Below, piece by piece: positions 13,648-20,166 of a DNA stretch of 20,166 nt; the first letter of the stretch is position 1; every line of letters begins with the position of its first letter. The translations under genes and the position numbers were made by a program. Origin of the DNA: Clostridia bacterium (lineage in GTDB: Bacteria > Bacillota_A > Clostridia > Oscillospirales > Acutalibacteraceae); the NCBI GenBank assembly GCA_017547865.1, contig JAFYOA010000312.1, positions 1-20,166 of the forward strand. The letters are read 5' to 3'. The notes beneath the pieces were generated by a model. That model was not told the origin of the DNA, did no database searches, and worked only from the letters and a program-made list of their open reading frames with translations.

Positions 13648-13692
13648 TCAAAAAAGAACGGCATGCGCCCCGCAAAACAGGAACGCACGCCG
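13648..13692 (-). terminator. Rho-independent terminator of the GDPD/NPP/M14 operon
   Basis: Minus-strand CGGCGTGCG pairs with CGCATGCCG (13692-13684 with 13667-13659, one G-T wobble), followed by TTCTTTTTTG. It lies six bases after the carboxypeptidase stop codon. Confidence 0.8.
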
Positions 13693-13697
13693 GTTTC

Positions 13698-14732
13698 TTA
13701 TGCAAACATTTCAAACACAGCCCCAAAGAACAGCCGATGCGCCAGGTAAATCTGCTCGTTGTCCCAGCCGGGCTGCGGTGCTTCCACCAGCCCCTGGTTG
13801 GATTCAAAAGTAAGGCACATGGCGCCGCAGCAGTGGTGCATGGCAGAGATCAGATTAAAGGAAATGGGGTTCTCCCTTTTTTCTTTTTCGTAGCTCAGCT
13901 GGGCGGTGCGGTTATCAATAAACGGAATGCCGAAAGGCTCATAGGCAGCCAGCGTGCGGCGAATCACCTCGCAGGTCTGTTCTCTTGCAGAATAAGAGAC
14001 ATACCCCGCTGTGGTGATATGATTGCTGCTGTTGCCGCCGCCATGGAACAGCACGCTGATGTCCGGCGCGTATTCGCGGCAGATATCCAGCACGTTCTGC
14101 ACCTCTGCACTGGGGTGGCTGAAGAACTCATCGTGCATCATGTTCACGCCGTCGTCGTTAAAATAGCCGCCCAAATAGTCCACGTATTCTTTAATGGGCG
14201 CCACCTTTTTGCAGCCCGGCCAGCCGCAAAGGCTGCCGTCTTTCCAGGTGCCCTGGTTATAGTAGCGCAGGTCGTATTGCGTGCGGCCCACAAAATTATC
14301 GAAAGGAATATGGGTGCGGCCGTCCGGGTTGCACATGGGCAGCAGAACAAGATGCAGCTTTTCCGCGTTCTTCACCAGTTCCGGGTGTTCTTCTCCCTTG
14401 TAATCTTTGCCGGTCTCCAGCAGGTGGATCAAATTCAGCAAAGCGGAGGTACCTTCGAACTCGCCGCCATGAATGCACCCGGCAAAAAACACCGTGGGGC
14501 GGTAATCCGGGGCGGTTTTATCGGCATAGCAGCGTATATCGTGGGCACCCAGCGCACTGGAAAGATTCGCCGTAGCGGGCGGCAGATTTGATTCGCCGTA
14601 CTCCACCATTTGAATGGTTCTTCCGCCGGCAGAAGGACGCAGCGTATGCACTTTGCCCTTCTTCACCTGTGCCAGTTCGCGTTCCACGTCGTCCAGGGTC
14701 GTTTTCCAATATGCAGGTACAAATTCAGCCAT
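13698..14732 (-). CDS. M14 family zinc carboxypeptidase
   Basis: The 344-residue protein shows the M14 metallocarboxypeptidase active site: H88xxE91 in GCIHGGEFEGTSALL, the NPDGR substrate-binding motif at 135-139, the third zinc ligand H230 in VLFHGGGN, and the general-base glutamate E310 in LTFESNQG. Members cleave C-terminal amino acids or peptidoglycan-type gamma-D-Glu bonds. No signal peptide is visible, so it is probably cytoplasmic. It is the last gene of the operon, 12 bp after the phosphodiesterase gene; its AAAGGAG lies in that gap. The pairing with two phosphodiesterases is unusual and hints at a substrate bearing both amino-acyl or peptide and phosphodiester groups (inference). 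Confidence 0.9.
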   Translation of the reverse strand: MAEFVPAYWKTTLDDVERELAQVKKGKVHTLRPSAGGRTIQMVEYGESNLPPATANLSSALGAHDIRCYADKTAPDYRPTVFFAGCIHGGEFEGTSALLNLIHLLETGKDYKGEEHPELVKNAEKLHLVLLPMCNPDGRTHIPFDNFVGRTQYDLRYYNQGTWKDGSLCGWPGCKKVAPIKEYVDYLGGYFNDDGVNMMHDEFFSHPSAEVQNVLDICREYAPDISVLFHGGGNSSNHITTAGYVSYSAREQTCEVIRRTLAAYEPFGIPFIDNRTAQLSYEKEKRENPISFNLISAMHHCCGAMCLTFESNQGLVEAPQPGWDNEQIYLAHRLFFGAVFEMFA

Positions 14733-14744
14733 TGTTTTCTCCTT

Positions 14745-16037
14745 TCAGCGCAGCAGGGCTTCCATCGGGGAGCCATCGGCGGTGGGCAGTTCAAAGCCCA
14801 TGGCCCGCGCCAGCGTGGGGGCTTCGTCGATGATCCTGCCTTCTTTCAGCACCACACCGGTGCAAAAAGACGGGCCCATGCACAAAAAAGGCGGCTGCGG
14901 CCCCAAATGAGGCAGATGCCCGTGGGTGGCCCTTCCGTAGCGGTAATCGGTGGTATCGTATCCGCGCACAATGGGGCGGTTCCATTCTTCGTTAAAAGAG
15001 GAAAAGCCGTCGCTTTCCAGCACAAAGGAGAAATCCCCTTCCAGATGATGCAGCGCCTTGGCTTCTTCTTTGGTGAACACTTCGCCTATGCCGTAAATAC
15101 CTTCCTCCCGCAGGTGAAGAAGATTGCGGTACACTTTTTCTTTCAGCGCGGCATCTTCCGGGTCTCGCAAATGCACCTGAGCAGAAAGACCCGCCGACTG
15201 CACAAAGGCATCCCAGCTTTCCAGCCCGCCGTTTTCGTTCACACGAATAAACCCGGCATCGGCCAGCAGCACATTGGGGCACATCACGCGCTTGATTTCC
15301 AGCTGGCCGTGATCGGAAAGCACCACAAAGTTGGTGTCCTCGTAAATGCCCGCATCCTCGGCGGCGCGCATCAGCATTCCCAGGTATTCTTCCGCCAGAT
15401 CCAGGGCTTCCGTCACTTTATCGTTGAACAGGCCGTTCCCGTGGCGGGCGCTGTCCACCTGCCCGGGGTGAGTAAACACCAGGTGGGGCTTATAGCGGCG
15501 AATGATCTCTGCGGCGCACTCGATCTCAGAGGTATCGTAGGCCGGGTGGCGGGGCGCGCCCGGTTCCTGTGCCATCAAAATCGGCAGCACCACCGGCAAA
15601 AGTTCTTCCTGCGTGCCCTGCAGGCGCAGCTGTGCTTCCTGCTGTTCGGCAGAAAGATCCGCAATCACTTCCGGCACGAGATAATCGATGACCTCTCCCC
15701 CGTTGCCGGTCACCGGCCAGCGGCAGGCGCAGGTGGTCAATCCGGCGGCTTTGGCGGCGTGGAAGATCGTCGGCACCTGCACGTCGCCCAGTTCGTTGTA
15801 CCACTCACCTGTTTCACCGGGGGCAAAATGCACGTTGTTGCACACGCCGGTGCGTTCCGGCCAGCAGCCGGTCATAATGGTGGTGTGCACCGGGTGCGTA
15901 AGCGAAGGATAAATGGTGCGTACTTTTTCCACCCGTGAGCCATTCTGCAGCAGGCGGCCAAAATAAGGCTTATTCTTTAAATATTCAATGTCTTCCCACA
16001 CCATGGCATCCACAGACATGACAATAAGATGTTTCAT
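14745..16037 (-). CDS. Alkaline phosphatase superfamily nucleotide pyrophosphatase/phosphodiesterase
   Basis: The 430-residue protein carries the full bimetal site of NPP-type phosphodiesterases: D10 in IVMSVDAM, nucleophile T47 in YPSLTHPVHTT, D195 and H199 in VDSARHGNG, D242-H243 in VLSDHGQ, and H372 in RATHGHLP. NPP enzymes cleave nucleotide pyrophosphates, phosphonates or glycerophospho-esters through a threonine intermediate. No signal peptide is seen. The ATG at 16035-16037 comes directly after the stop codon of the GDPD-like gene, with AAGGAG inside that gene, so translation is probably coupled. In this context a phosphodiester of glycerol or sugar is a plausible substrate. Confidence 0.9.
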   Translation of the reverse strand: MKHLIVMSVDAMVWEDIEYLKNKPYFGRLLQNGSRVEKVRTIYPSLTHPVHTTIMTGCWPERTGVCNNVHFAPGETGEWYNELGDVQVPTIFHAAKAAGLTTCACRWPVTGNGGEVIDYLVPEVIADLSAEQQEAQLRLQGTQEELLPVVLPILMAQEPGAPRHPAYDTSEIECAAEIIRRYKPHLVFTHPGQVDSARHGNGLFNDKVTEALDLAEEYLGMLMRAAEDAGIYEDTNFVVLSDHGQLEIKRVMCPNVLLADAGFIRVNENGGLESWDAFVQSAGLSAQVHLRDPEDAALKEKVYRNLLHLREEGIYGIGEVFTKEEAKALHHLEGDFSFVLESDGFSSFNEEWNRPIVRGYDTTDYRYGRATHGHLPHLGPQPPFLCMGPSFCTGVVLKEGRIIDEAPTLARAMGFELPTADGSPMEALLR

Positions 16038-16038
16038 A

Positions 16039-16752
16039 TCACTGTTTCTCCTTATAACGGGCGGCCAGATCCATCCGGTTGGTCAGCAGCGTATCCACGC
16101 CCATGGCAAAATATTTCTCGTAGTTTTCTGCATCATCGGCATAGAACAAATTGCAGGAAATGCCGGCGGCGTGCAGTTTTCCAATCAGCTCTTCGTCGAA
16201 CATCCCCAGCCAGAACTGCACACGGCCGCAGCCGTATGCCGTGGCCATTTCGTAAATACCAATTTCATCTTTGGGCAGCTGAATGGCACAGCGGCCGATC
16301 TGCGGCGCCACCTTTTTTGCCCATTCCAGCTGTTTGGGAGAAGCAGCAATGTAAATGCTGTCTTCCACATCGTATTTCTTTGCCAGGGCAGCGATTTCTT
16401 TCATCATCCAGCCGTCTTCGCCCTGTTCTTTCATATGAATATTAAAAACAATGCGCCCGGCAAAGGCTTCGAACACTTCTTCGGGCGTGCAGAAAGAAAC
16501 ATCCCAGCCTTTTTCCGCGCCGATGTTCATCGCTTTCAGTTCGGCCAGCGTATGCTCGCTCACCAGTCCCGTGCCGTTGGAAATGCGCTCCAGGTTCGGG
16601 TCGTGCGAAACCACCATTCGATGATCTTTGGTTTCCCGCACGTCAAATTCAATCTCTCCAGCCCCCAGTGCCAGCGCGGCAGCAAAGGCGGGCAGGGTGT
16701 TTTCTGGCATCAATTTAGAAACGCCACGGTGGGCGCAAAACGTCTTTTTCAC
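16039..16752 (-). CDS. Glycerophosphodiester phosphodiesterase family protein
   Basis: The 237-residue protein has the GDPD barrel signatures: AHRG at 7-10 with H8/R9, PENT at 16-19, EIEFDVRET at 33-41 with metal ligands E35 and D37, and catalytic H50 in VVSHDPNLE followed by SNGTG. The usual third metal ligand, the glutamate of the NIEIK motif, is H106 in FNIHMKE. Known enzymes hydrolyse glycerophosphodiesters to glycerol 3-phosphate and an alcohol. There is no signal peptide. Translation starts at a GTG (16750-16752) seven bases after GGGAGG. It is the first gene of the operon with the NPP-like and M14 genes and has a consensus promoter. Activity is likely, but the changed residue leaves some doubt. 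Confidence 0.88.
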   Translation of the reverse strand: MKKTFCAHRGVSKLMPENTLPAFAAALALGAGEIEFDVRETKDHRMVVSHDPNLERISNGTGLVSEHTLAELKAMNIGAEKGWDVSFCTPEEVFEAFAGRIVFNIHMKEQGEDGWMMKEIAALAKKYDVEDSIYIAASPKQLEWAKKVAPQIGRCAIQLPKDEIGIYEMATAYGCGRVQFWLGMFDEELIGKLHAAGISCNLFYADDAENYEKYFAMGVDTLLTNRMDLAARYKEKQ

Positions 16753-16782
16753 CGCAAAACCTCCCGGTTCATTGTTGGTTTT

Positions 16783-16811
16783 ATATTAGCACCCGTGGTC
16801 TGCCTTGTCAA
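16783..16811 (-). promoter_or_regulatory. Promoter of the GDPD/NPP/M14 operon
   Basis: A perfect minus-strand TTGACA (16806-16811), a 17-bp spacer and TAATAT (16783-16788) lie 30 bp before the GTG start. Confidence 0.75.
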
Positions 16812-16834
16812 TTTTAAATTCACAGGCTGCAAGT

Positions 16835-16869
16835 GCAAAAACCGGCCCGCGGAAACACCCACGGGCCGG
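16835..16869 (-). terminator. Rho-independent terminator after the DUF5107/TPR gene
   Basis: CCGGCCCG pairs with CGGGCCGG (16869-16862 with 16849-16842) with further inner pairs, followed by TTTTTGCA on the minus strand. It isolates the DUF5107 gene from the operon promoter just downstream. Confidence 0.85.
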
Positions 16870-16877
16870 CAGTTTTG

Positions 16878-19800
16878 TTATTCGGGAATGCAGAGGGTAT
16901 CGTACACCACAGCAAACATATTGTCGTTGTTCAGTGCGGCGCTTTCTTTCATTCTTTCCGCTGCCGCGGTGTCTTCGCCCATGGCGGCCAGCATCAGTGC
17001 AGAAAGATACCGGTGCTGTGCCTTGCGCAGGCGGGCGGGTTCATCGATGAACGGAATGAAGAACGGCGTAGTGCCGAAGAAACCGCTGTCTGTGACCGTG
17101 GGGATCTTATCCCATTCGCGGCGATACTTAATGGTGACCTGCTGCGCACGCACAGCCTGCCCCAATCGACGCAGAGAAAGAACCTGGTAGAACGGCAGTT
17201 CCTTCAGGTGCATATTGCTGAAGTATTCCACTTCCGTATCGGCAATATAGGTGTAGATTTCATCTGCAGCAGCTTTGCTGCCCAGCAGTTCCAGGCAGCG
17301 GGCTTCCTGGTAGCGCAGGGGAATCAGCTTGCAGTGGTTCCAAATACCGGCACCCAGGCTGTCCGGCAGGGTCTGGCCTTTCACAAAGAAGTTCAGCGCG
17401 GCATCGGCGTTGCCGTTTTTCAGTTCGTTCAGGCCCAGAATGAGATACGCAATGATGTACTGGTCTGCAATGGCGTGCTCGCCGCCTTCGCAGGAAACAA
17501 ACACATGACCGGCCAGCACTTCCAGCGCCTTTTCGGGCTGCATGGTTTGGTTGTAAGCCTTGGCCAGCTCCACAAAAAGGTCATCGCGGGTATAGCGGTG
17601 GGCGGTGATGAGCTTGATTTTCTCTGCGGGGTCCAGCCGCAGCTTATCCATCAGCGTCACGGTTTCGTACAGCACTTCTTCGTCTTCGGGGCGCTCCTCC
17701 AGAACGTTCTGCATCAGGCGCAGAGCCTCTTCAAACTTACCCAAATGGCTGAAGTACCCCACGGCCAGGTTGCGCTTTGCCATGTAGTCGTCGTTTTCTT
17801 CCCACAGGGCGGCAGCGGCGGCATAGTGACGCTTGTCATACAGCAGGCAGCCCAGCAGCAGCTTCGCCCGGGACGTACCGGCGCTTTCCAGCGCTTTGCG
17901 TTCGTACTGGCGGAAGGGGAAGGTGCGGCCAATGGATGCTTTTTCCGCCTGTGCAAGGGCAGTTTCATCGCCCAGGTGCGCCAGCATATAATACAAAATG
18001 GCAGCGCGTTCGGCGGGGCAGTGTTCGCACACGCCCTGCAGAATCTCTTTCGCCAGGGCGGTACAGCCCATATCCAGCAGGTCACAGGCAATGTCCATGC
18101 AGGTCTGCGCGGCGCTGCTGTGCAGGCTGGGGTAAAAGTCTTCTCTCCCCAGCAGGAAAGCTGCCATGCGGTCCAGCGGGTCTGCCGCCAGCACAGCCGT
18201 AAGAACAGCGGCCATGCCCTCGGCATCGCCCAGTTCTTTCAGCGCCAGGGCTTTCACGCAGGCTGCCAGCGAGTTTTTCGCCAGATAACCCAGGGCCGTT
18301 TCGGCATCCTGCAGTGCCTTGTCAAAATCGCCCTTCTTCATGCACAGCATGGCGGCGCGGGTCATGGCTTTGGAGGCGCAATCCTGCGCCCAGGCGGCTT
18401 TGCGGTAAGCATCGTAGGCTTTTTTATCTTCGCCCATGGCTTCCAGAATCTGTCCCTGCACGTAGAATGCCTCGCCGCTTTCAAAACGGGCATTGAACAT
18501 AGAGAGCTTCTTTACGGCACGCTCGATGAGAGAAAGTGCCGTTTCAAAATCAAACCGGGCATATTCGTACCGCGCCAGCGCAATAAGAGACGGCACGTGT
18601 TCTTCGTCCATCTGCAGTGCTTTGCGGAAGTAAACGTCTGCCTTCACGGCGGGGTCTCTGTACTGGTCCAGGTGTACACCGGCCAGGTAAAGATCCTGTG
18701 CATTGTGCAGGGTGCAGGCAGCGGGGGTATCGGTAATGGGGTCGGGCATCACATAGGCATCGAACTTTTTGTGAGTATAATCCAGCACATTCTTGCCGCC
18801 GGCGGTCACGCAAATACGTGCGGGGAACGGCATAGTGCCCACATCAAAGGCATGGCACACGGCGGGTTCCAGGTCGCAAACGGTTTCAAATACCGTTTTG
18901 CCCTCTGCCATAACACGAACATTCGCATTTTTATAAGCGCAGGTGGTCTGCACCTTCAGCACATTGCCTTCCAAAGCAAGGGCGCCGTTCAGGTTTGCAA
19001 AGATGGGAACGCCGATTTTTGCAATGGGGTACCAGTGCTGAGAGAATTCTTTGGTTTCGTAAGGTTCCAGCCAGGTGAAGTTCGGCTGGTTATCGGAATA
19101 GGAACCGGCCATCAGTTCCGCATACTGGCCGTCGGTGTCGGTCAGGGCTTTTTCCCAGGAACGGGACAGCTGGCCATAACCCCAGGTAAACATCTTTTTG
19201 CCGGGGGTCACGTGGCGGTCGCCAATATGCACCACGCCGCACTGTTTTCCATGGTCGTAGCCGCCGAAGAAATCAAAATCGGAGGCACTGCAGAAGTAAG
19301 AGGTGGCCGCGGTGGTGTTTTTGTGCATGGAGATATCCCGGGCTTCCTTCATGGTGATGCCGTTGTACACACAATTGCCCGCCACGGGGTAAGTGGCATG
19401 GGACTTGAGGTAATGGAAATTCACATAGGAAACATCCTGCGGGAAGAAGATCTGGTACTGTTCGTTCACCGGCACGGCGGCGTTTTCCCACCACAGGAAG
19501 GAATGGCGCAGGGCGGTACGGTTGTACAGGCGCATGCGGGTCTCAAAGCGGGCTTCGCCGGGGCGCAGCACAATGCTCACCATGCCCTTCATGCGGTCGG
19601 TGGGGTCATGCTCCGAAAGATGGCAGATCGCGGTGCCGTCTTCCAGCTCCTCCACCACGAAATCGCAGGGCATATAGCCGGAGGCACGGTGGTGGAACGG
19701 CCAGTTGAATTCCACGCCGCCGGAAACCCAGGAACCCAGCGCGCCGATGAGCGCCGGCTTGATGACATGCTGCTTATAGAAGAAATCGTAGCCGGTGGTT

Positions 19801-20060
19801 TTATCCTTGGCGGCATAAATCCGCCCGCCAATCTCCGGCAGCACCAATACTTCAATAAATTCGTTTTCCAGGCGAACAACGGTATATTCTTTGTCTTCCC
19901 GGTGTTCCCGGTCCACTTCCATCACAACTTTATTGGGGTACGGATTGCCGCTGGTGCGCTGGTGCACACGGTTTTCCGCGAACATCGGCAGCTCCTGCAC
20001 AGCGGGTTCCGCATAGGTGGGCAGCGTAAGCTTTTCCACGCGTACGATCGCTCTCTCCAC
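16878..20060 (-). CDS. DUF5107 domain protein with C-terminal TPR repeats
   Basis: The 1060-residue protein starts at a GTG (20058-20060) seven bases after AAAGGAG. Residues about 35-340 match the DUF5107 family: VLPEIGGRIYAAKDKTTGYD at 73-92, WVSGGVEFNWPFHHR at 111-125, HLSEHDPTDRMKG at 147-159 and WWENAAVPV at 190-198, followed by HIGDRHVTPGKKMFTWGYG. The aromatic- and acid-rich motifs on a predicted beta-sandwich resemble galactose-mutarotase-like and glycan-active proteins (inference). Residues about 450-1000 are alpha-helical tetratricopeptide repeats, for example ALIALARYEYARFDFETALS and LAVGYFSHLGKFEEALRLMQ. No signal peptide is seen. Function is unproven; a cytoplasmic glycan-processing enzyme on a TPR scaffold is the best guess. 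It is a single-gene unit with its own terminator. Confidence 0.85.
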   Translation of the reverse strand: MERAIVRVEKLTLPTYAEPAVQELPMFAENRVHQRTSGNPYPNKVVMEVDREHREDKEYTVVRLENEFIEVLVLPEIGGRIYAAKDKTTGYDFFYKQHVIKPALIGALGSWVSGGVEFNWPFHHRASGYMPCDFVVEELEDGTAICHLSEHDPTDRMKGMVSIVLRPGEARFETRMRLYNRTALRHSFLWWENAAVPVNEQYQIFFPQDVSYVNFHYLKSHATYPVAGNCVYNGITMKEARDISMHKNTTAATSYFCSASDFDFFGGYDHGKQCGVVHIGDRHVTPGKKMFTWGYGQLSRSWEKALTDTDGQYAELMAGSYSDNQPNFTWLEPYETKEFSQHWYPIAKIGVPIFANLNGALALEGNVLKVQTTCAYKNANVRVMAEGKTVFETVCDLEPAVCHAFDVGTMPFPARICVTAGGKNVLDYTHKKFDAYVMPDPITDTPAACTLHNAQDLYLAGVHLDQYRDPAVKADVYFRKALQMDEEHVPSLIALARYEYARFDFETALSLIERAVKKLSMFNARFESGEAFYVQGQILEAMGEDKKAYDAYRKAAWAQDCASKAMTRAAMLCMKKGDFDKALQDAETALGYLAKNSLAACVKALALKELGDAEGMAAVLTAVLAADPLDRMAAFLLGREDFYPSLHSSAAQTCMDIACDLLDMGCTALAKEILQGVCEHCPAERAAILYYMLAHLGDETALAQAEKASIGRTFPFRQYERKALESAGTSRAKLLLGCLLYDKRHYAAAAALWEENDDYMAKRNLAVGYFSHLGKFEEALRLMQNVLEERPEDEEVLYETVTLMDKLRLDPAEKIKLITAHRYTRDDLFVELAKAYNQTMQPEKALEVLAGHVFVSCEGGEHAIADQYIIAYLILGLNELKNGNADAALNFFVKGQTLPDSLGAGIWNHCKLIPLRYQEARCLELLGSKAAADEIYTYIADTEVEYFSNMHLKELPFYQVLSLRRLGQAVRAQQVTIKYRREWDKIPTVTDSGFFGTTPFFIPFIDEPARLRKAQHRYLSALMLAAMGEDTAAAERMKESAALNNDNMFAVVYDTLCIPE

Positions 20061-20095
20061 AAAAACACTCCTTTACGATTGTGTTATTTTATGCT

Positions 20096-20101
20096 ATTAT
20101 A
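20096..20101 (-). promoter_or_regulatory. -10 element of the DUF5107/TPR gene
   Basis: A perfect minus-strand TATAAT lies 35 bp before the GTG. The position 17 bp upstream (20119-20124) reads TATAAA rather than TTGACA, so the promoter appears to lack a good -35 box and may need an activator. Confidence 0.6.
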
Positions 20102-20125
20102 GAACAACAAACCGCTGTTTTATAG

Positions 20126-20162
20126 ATAAAATCCTACTTTGTTTTTATAAAATCTTACTGTG
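20126..20162. repeat. Two 16-bp direct repeats, likely activator binding sites
   Basis: ATAAAATCCTACTTTG (20126-20141) and ATAAAATCTTACTGTG (20147-20162) match at 14 of 16 positions, with starts 21 bp apart (two helical turns). The proximal copy abuts the -35 position of the DUF5107 promoter, the layout typical of AraC/XylS-type activator sites. The window ends four bases later. Confidence 0.7.
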
Positions 20163-20166
20163 TGGT

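Noticed and set aside
11972..13813. 613-codon plus-strand frame spanning the regulator end and the second MATE gene.
   Set aside because: It crosses the bidirectional terminator and is His/Gln-rich antisense of a transporter.
16833..20102. 1089-codon plus-strand frame opposite the DUF5107 gene.
   Set aside because: Long because of GC-rich biased codons in the real gene. It shows no domain, and the minus-strand gene has a ribosome site, promoter, terminator and clear domains.

Overview
The window looks like a chromosomal piece of a gut-type Clostridia bacterium, most likely Oscillospiraceae/Ruminococcaceae. This is an inference from moderate GC content, strong AGGAGG-type ribosome sites, sigma-A promoters, tRNA genes with encoded CCA, and dense carbohydrate-catabolic content. 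All protein genes lie on the minus strand except a ComB-like phosphatase (690-1385) and an AraC-type regulator (11287-12135). I see no phage genes, insertion sequences, CRISPR array or rRNA.

Layout from left to right. (1) 1-549 is the N-terminal part of a GH2 beta-mannosidase-like enzyme running off the left edge; it is divergent from the comB-like gene. (2) 1427-2326 is an unusual small membrane protein: zinc ribbon, DnaJ C-terminal-like beta domain, Pro/Gln linker, two membrane helices. (3) 2453-5934 is a two-gene operon: a GH43 beta-propeller fused in one frame to an endonuclease/exonuclease/phosphatase (EEP) domain, then a NodB-fold polysaccharide-deacetylase-like protein. Neither shows a signal peptide, so they should act on imported glycans. 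(4) tRNA-Tyr(GTA), a MATE exporter and tRNA-Thr(TGT) fill 6164-7933. The MATE gene has no visible promoter of its own and sits behind hairpins downstream of tRNA-Thr. (5) 8062-11171 is an operon of a Gfo/Idh/MocA oxidoreductase and two tandem paralogous TIM-barrel sugar isomerases/epimerases, split by an internal terminator-like hairpin and written in strongly biased codons. It is divergent from the AraC regulator, with interleaved promoters and a 9-bp inverted repeat between them. (6) 12197-13573 is a second, different MATE exporter convergent to the regulator. (7) 13698-16752 is a tight operon of a glycerophosphodiester phosphodiesterase-like protein, an NPP/alkaline-phosphatase-superfamily phosphodiesterase and an M14 zinc carboxypeptidase. 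(8) 16878-20060 is a 1060-residue DUF5107/TPR protein, preceded by two near-identical 16-bp direct repeats spaced 21 bp, as expected for an AraC-type activator.

Taken together the region is a catabolic neighbourhood. Imported sugars or glycoconjugates would be trimmed inside the cell (GH2, GH43, deacetylase-like, DUF5107), phosphodiesters cleaved (EEP, GDPD-like, NPP-like) and sugars oxidised and isomerised (Gfo/Idh/MocA plus isomerases). The most unusual items are the GH43-EEP fusion with a Shine-Dalgarno site still embedded at the junction, the zinc-ribbon/DnaJ-like membrane protein, and the paired-repeat operators.
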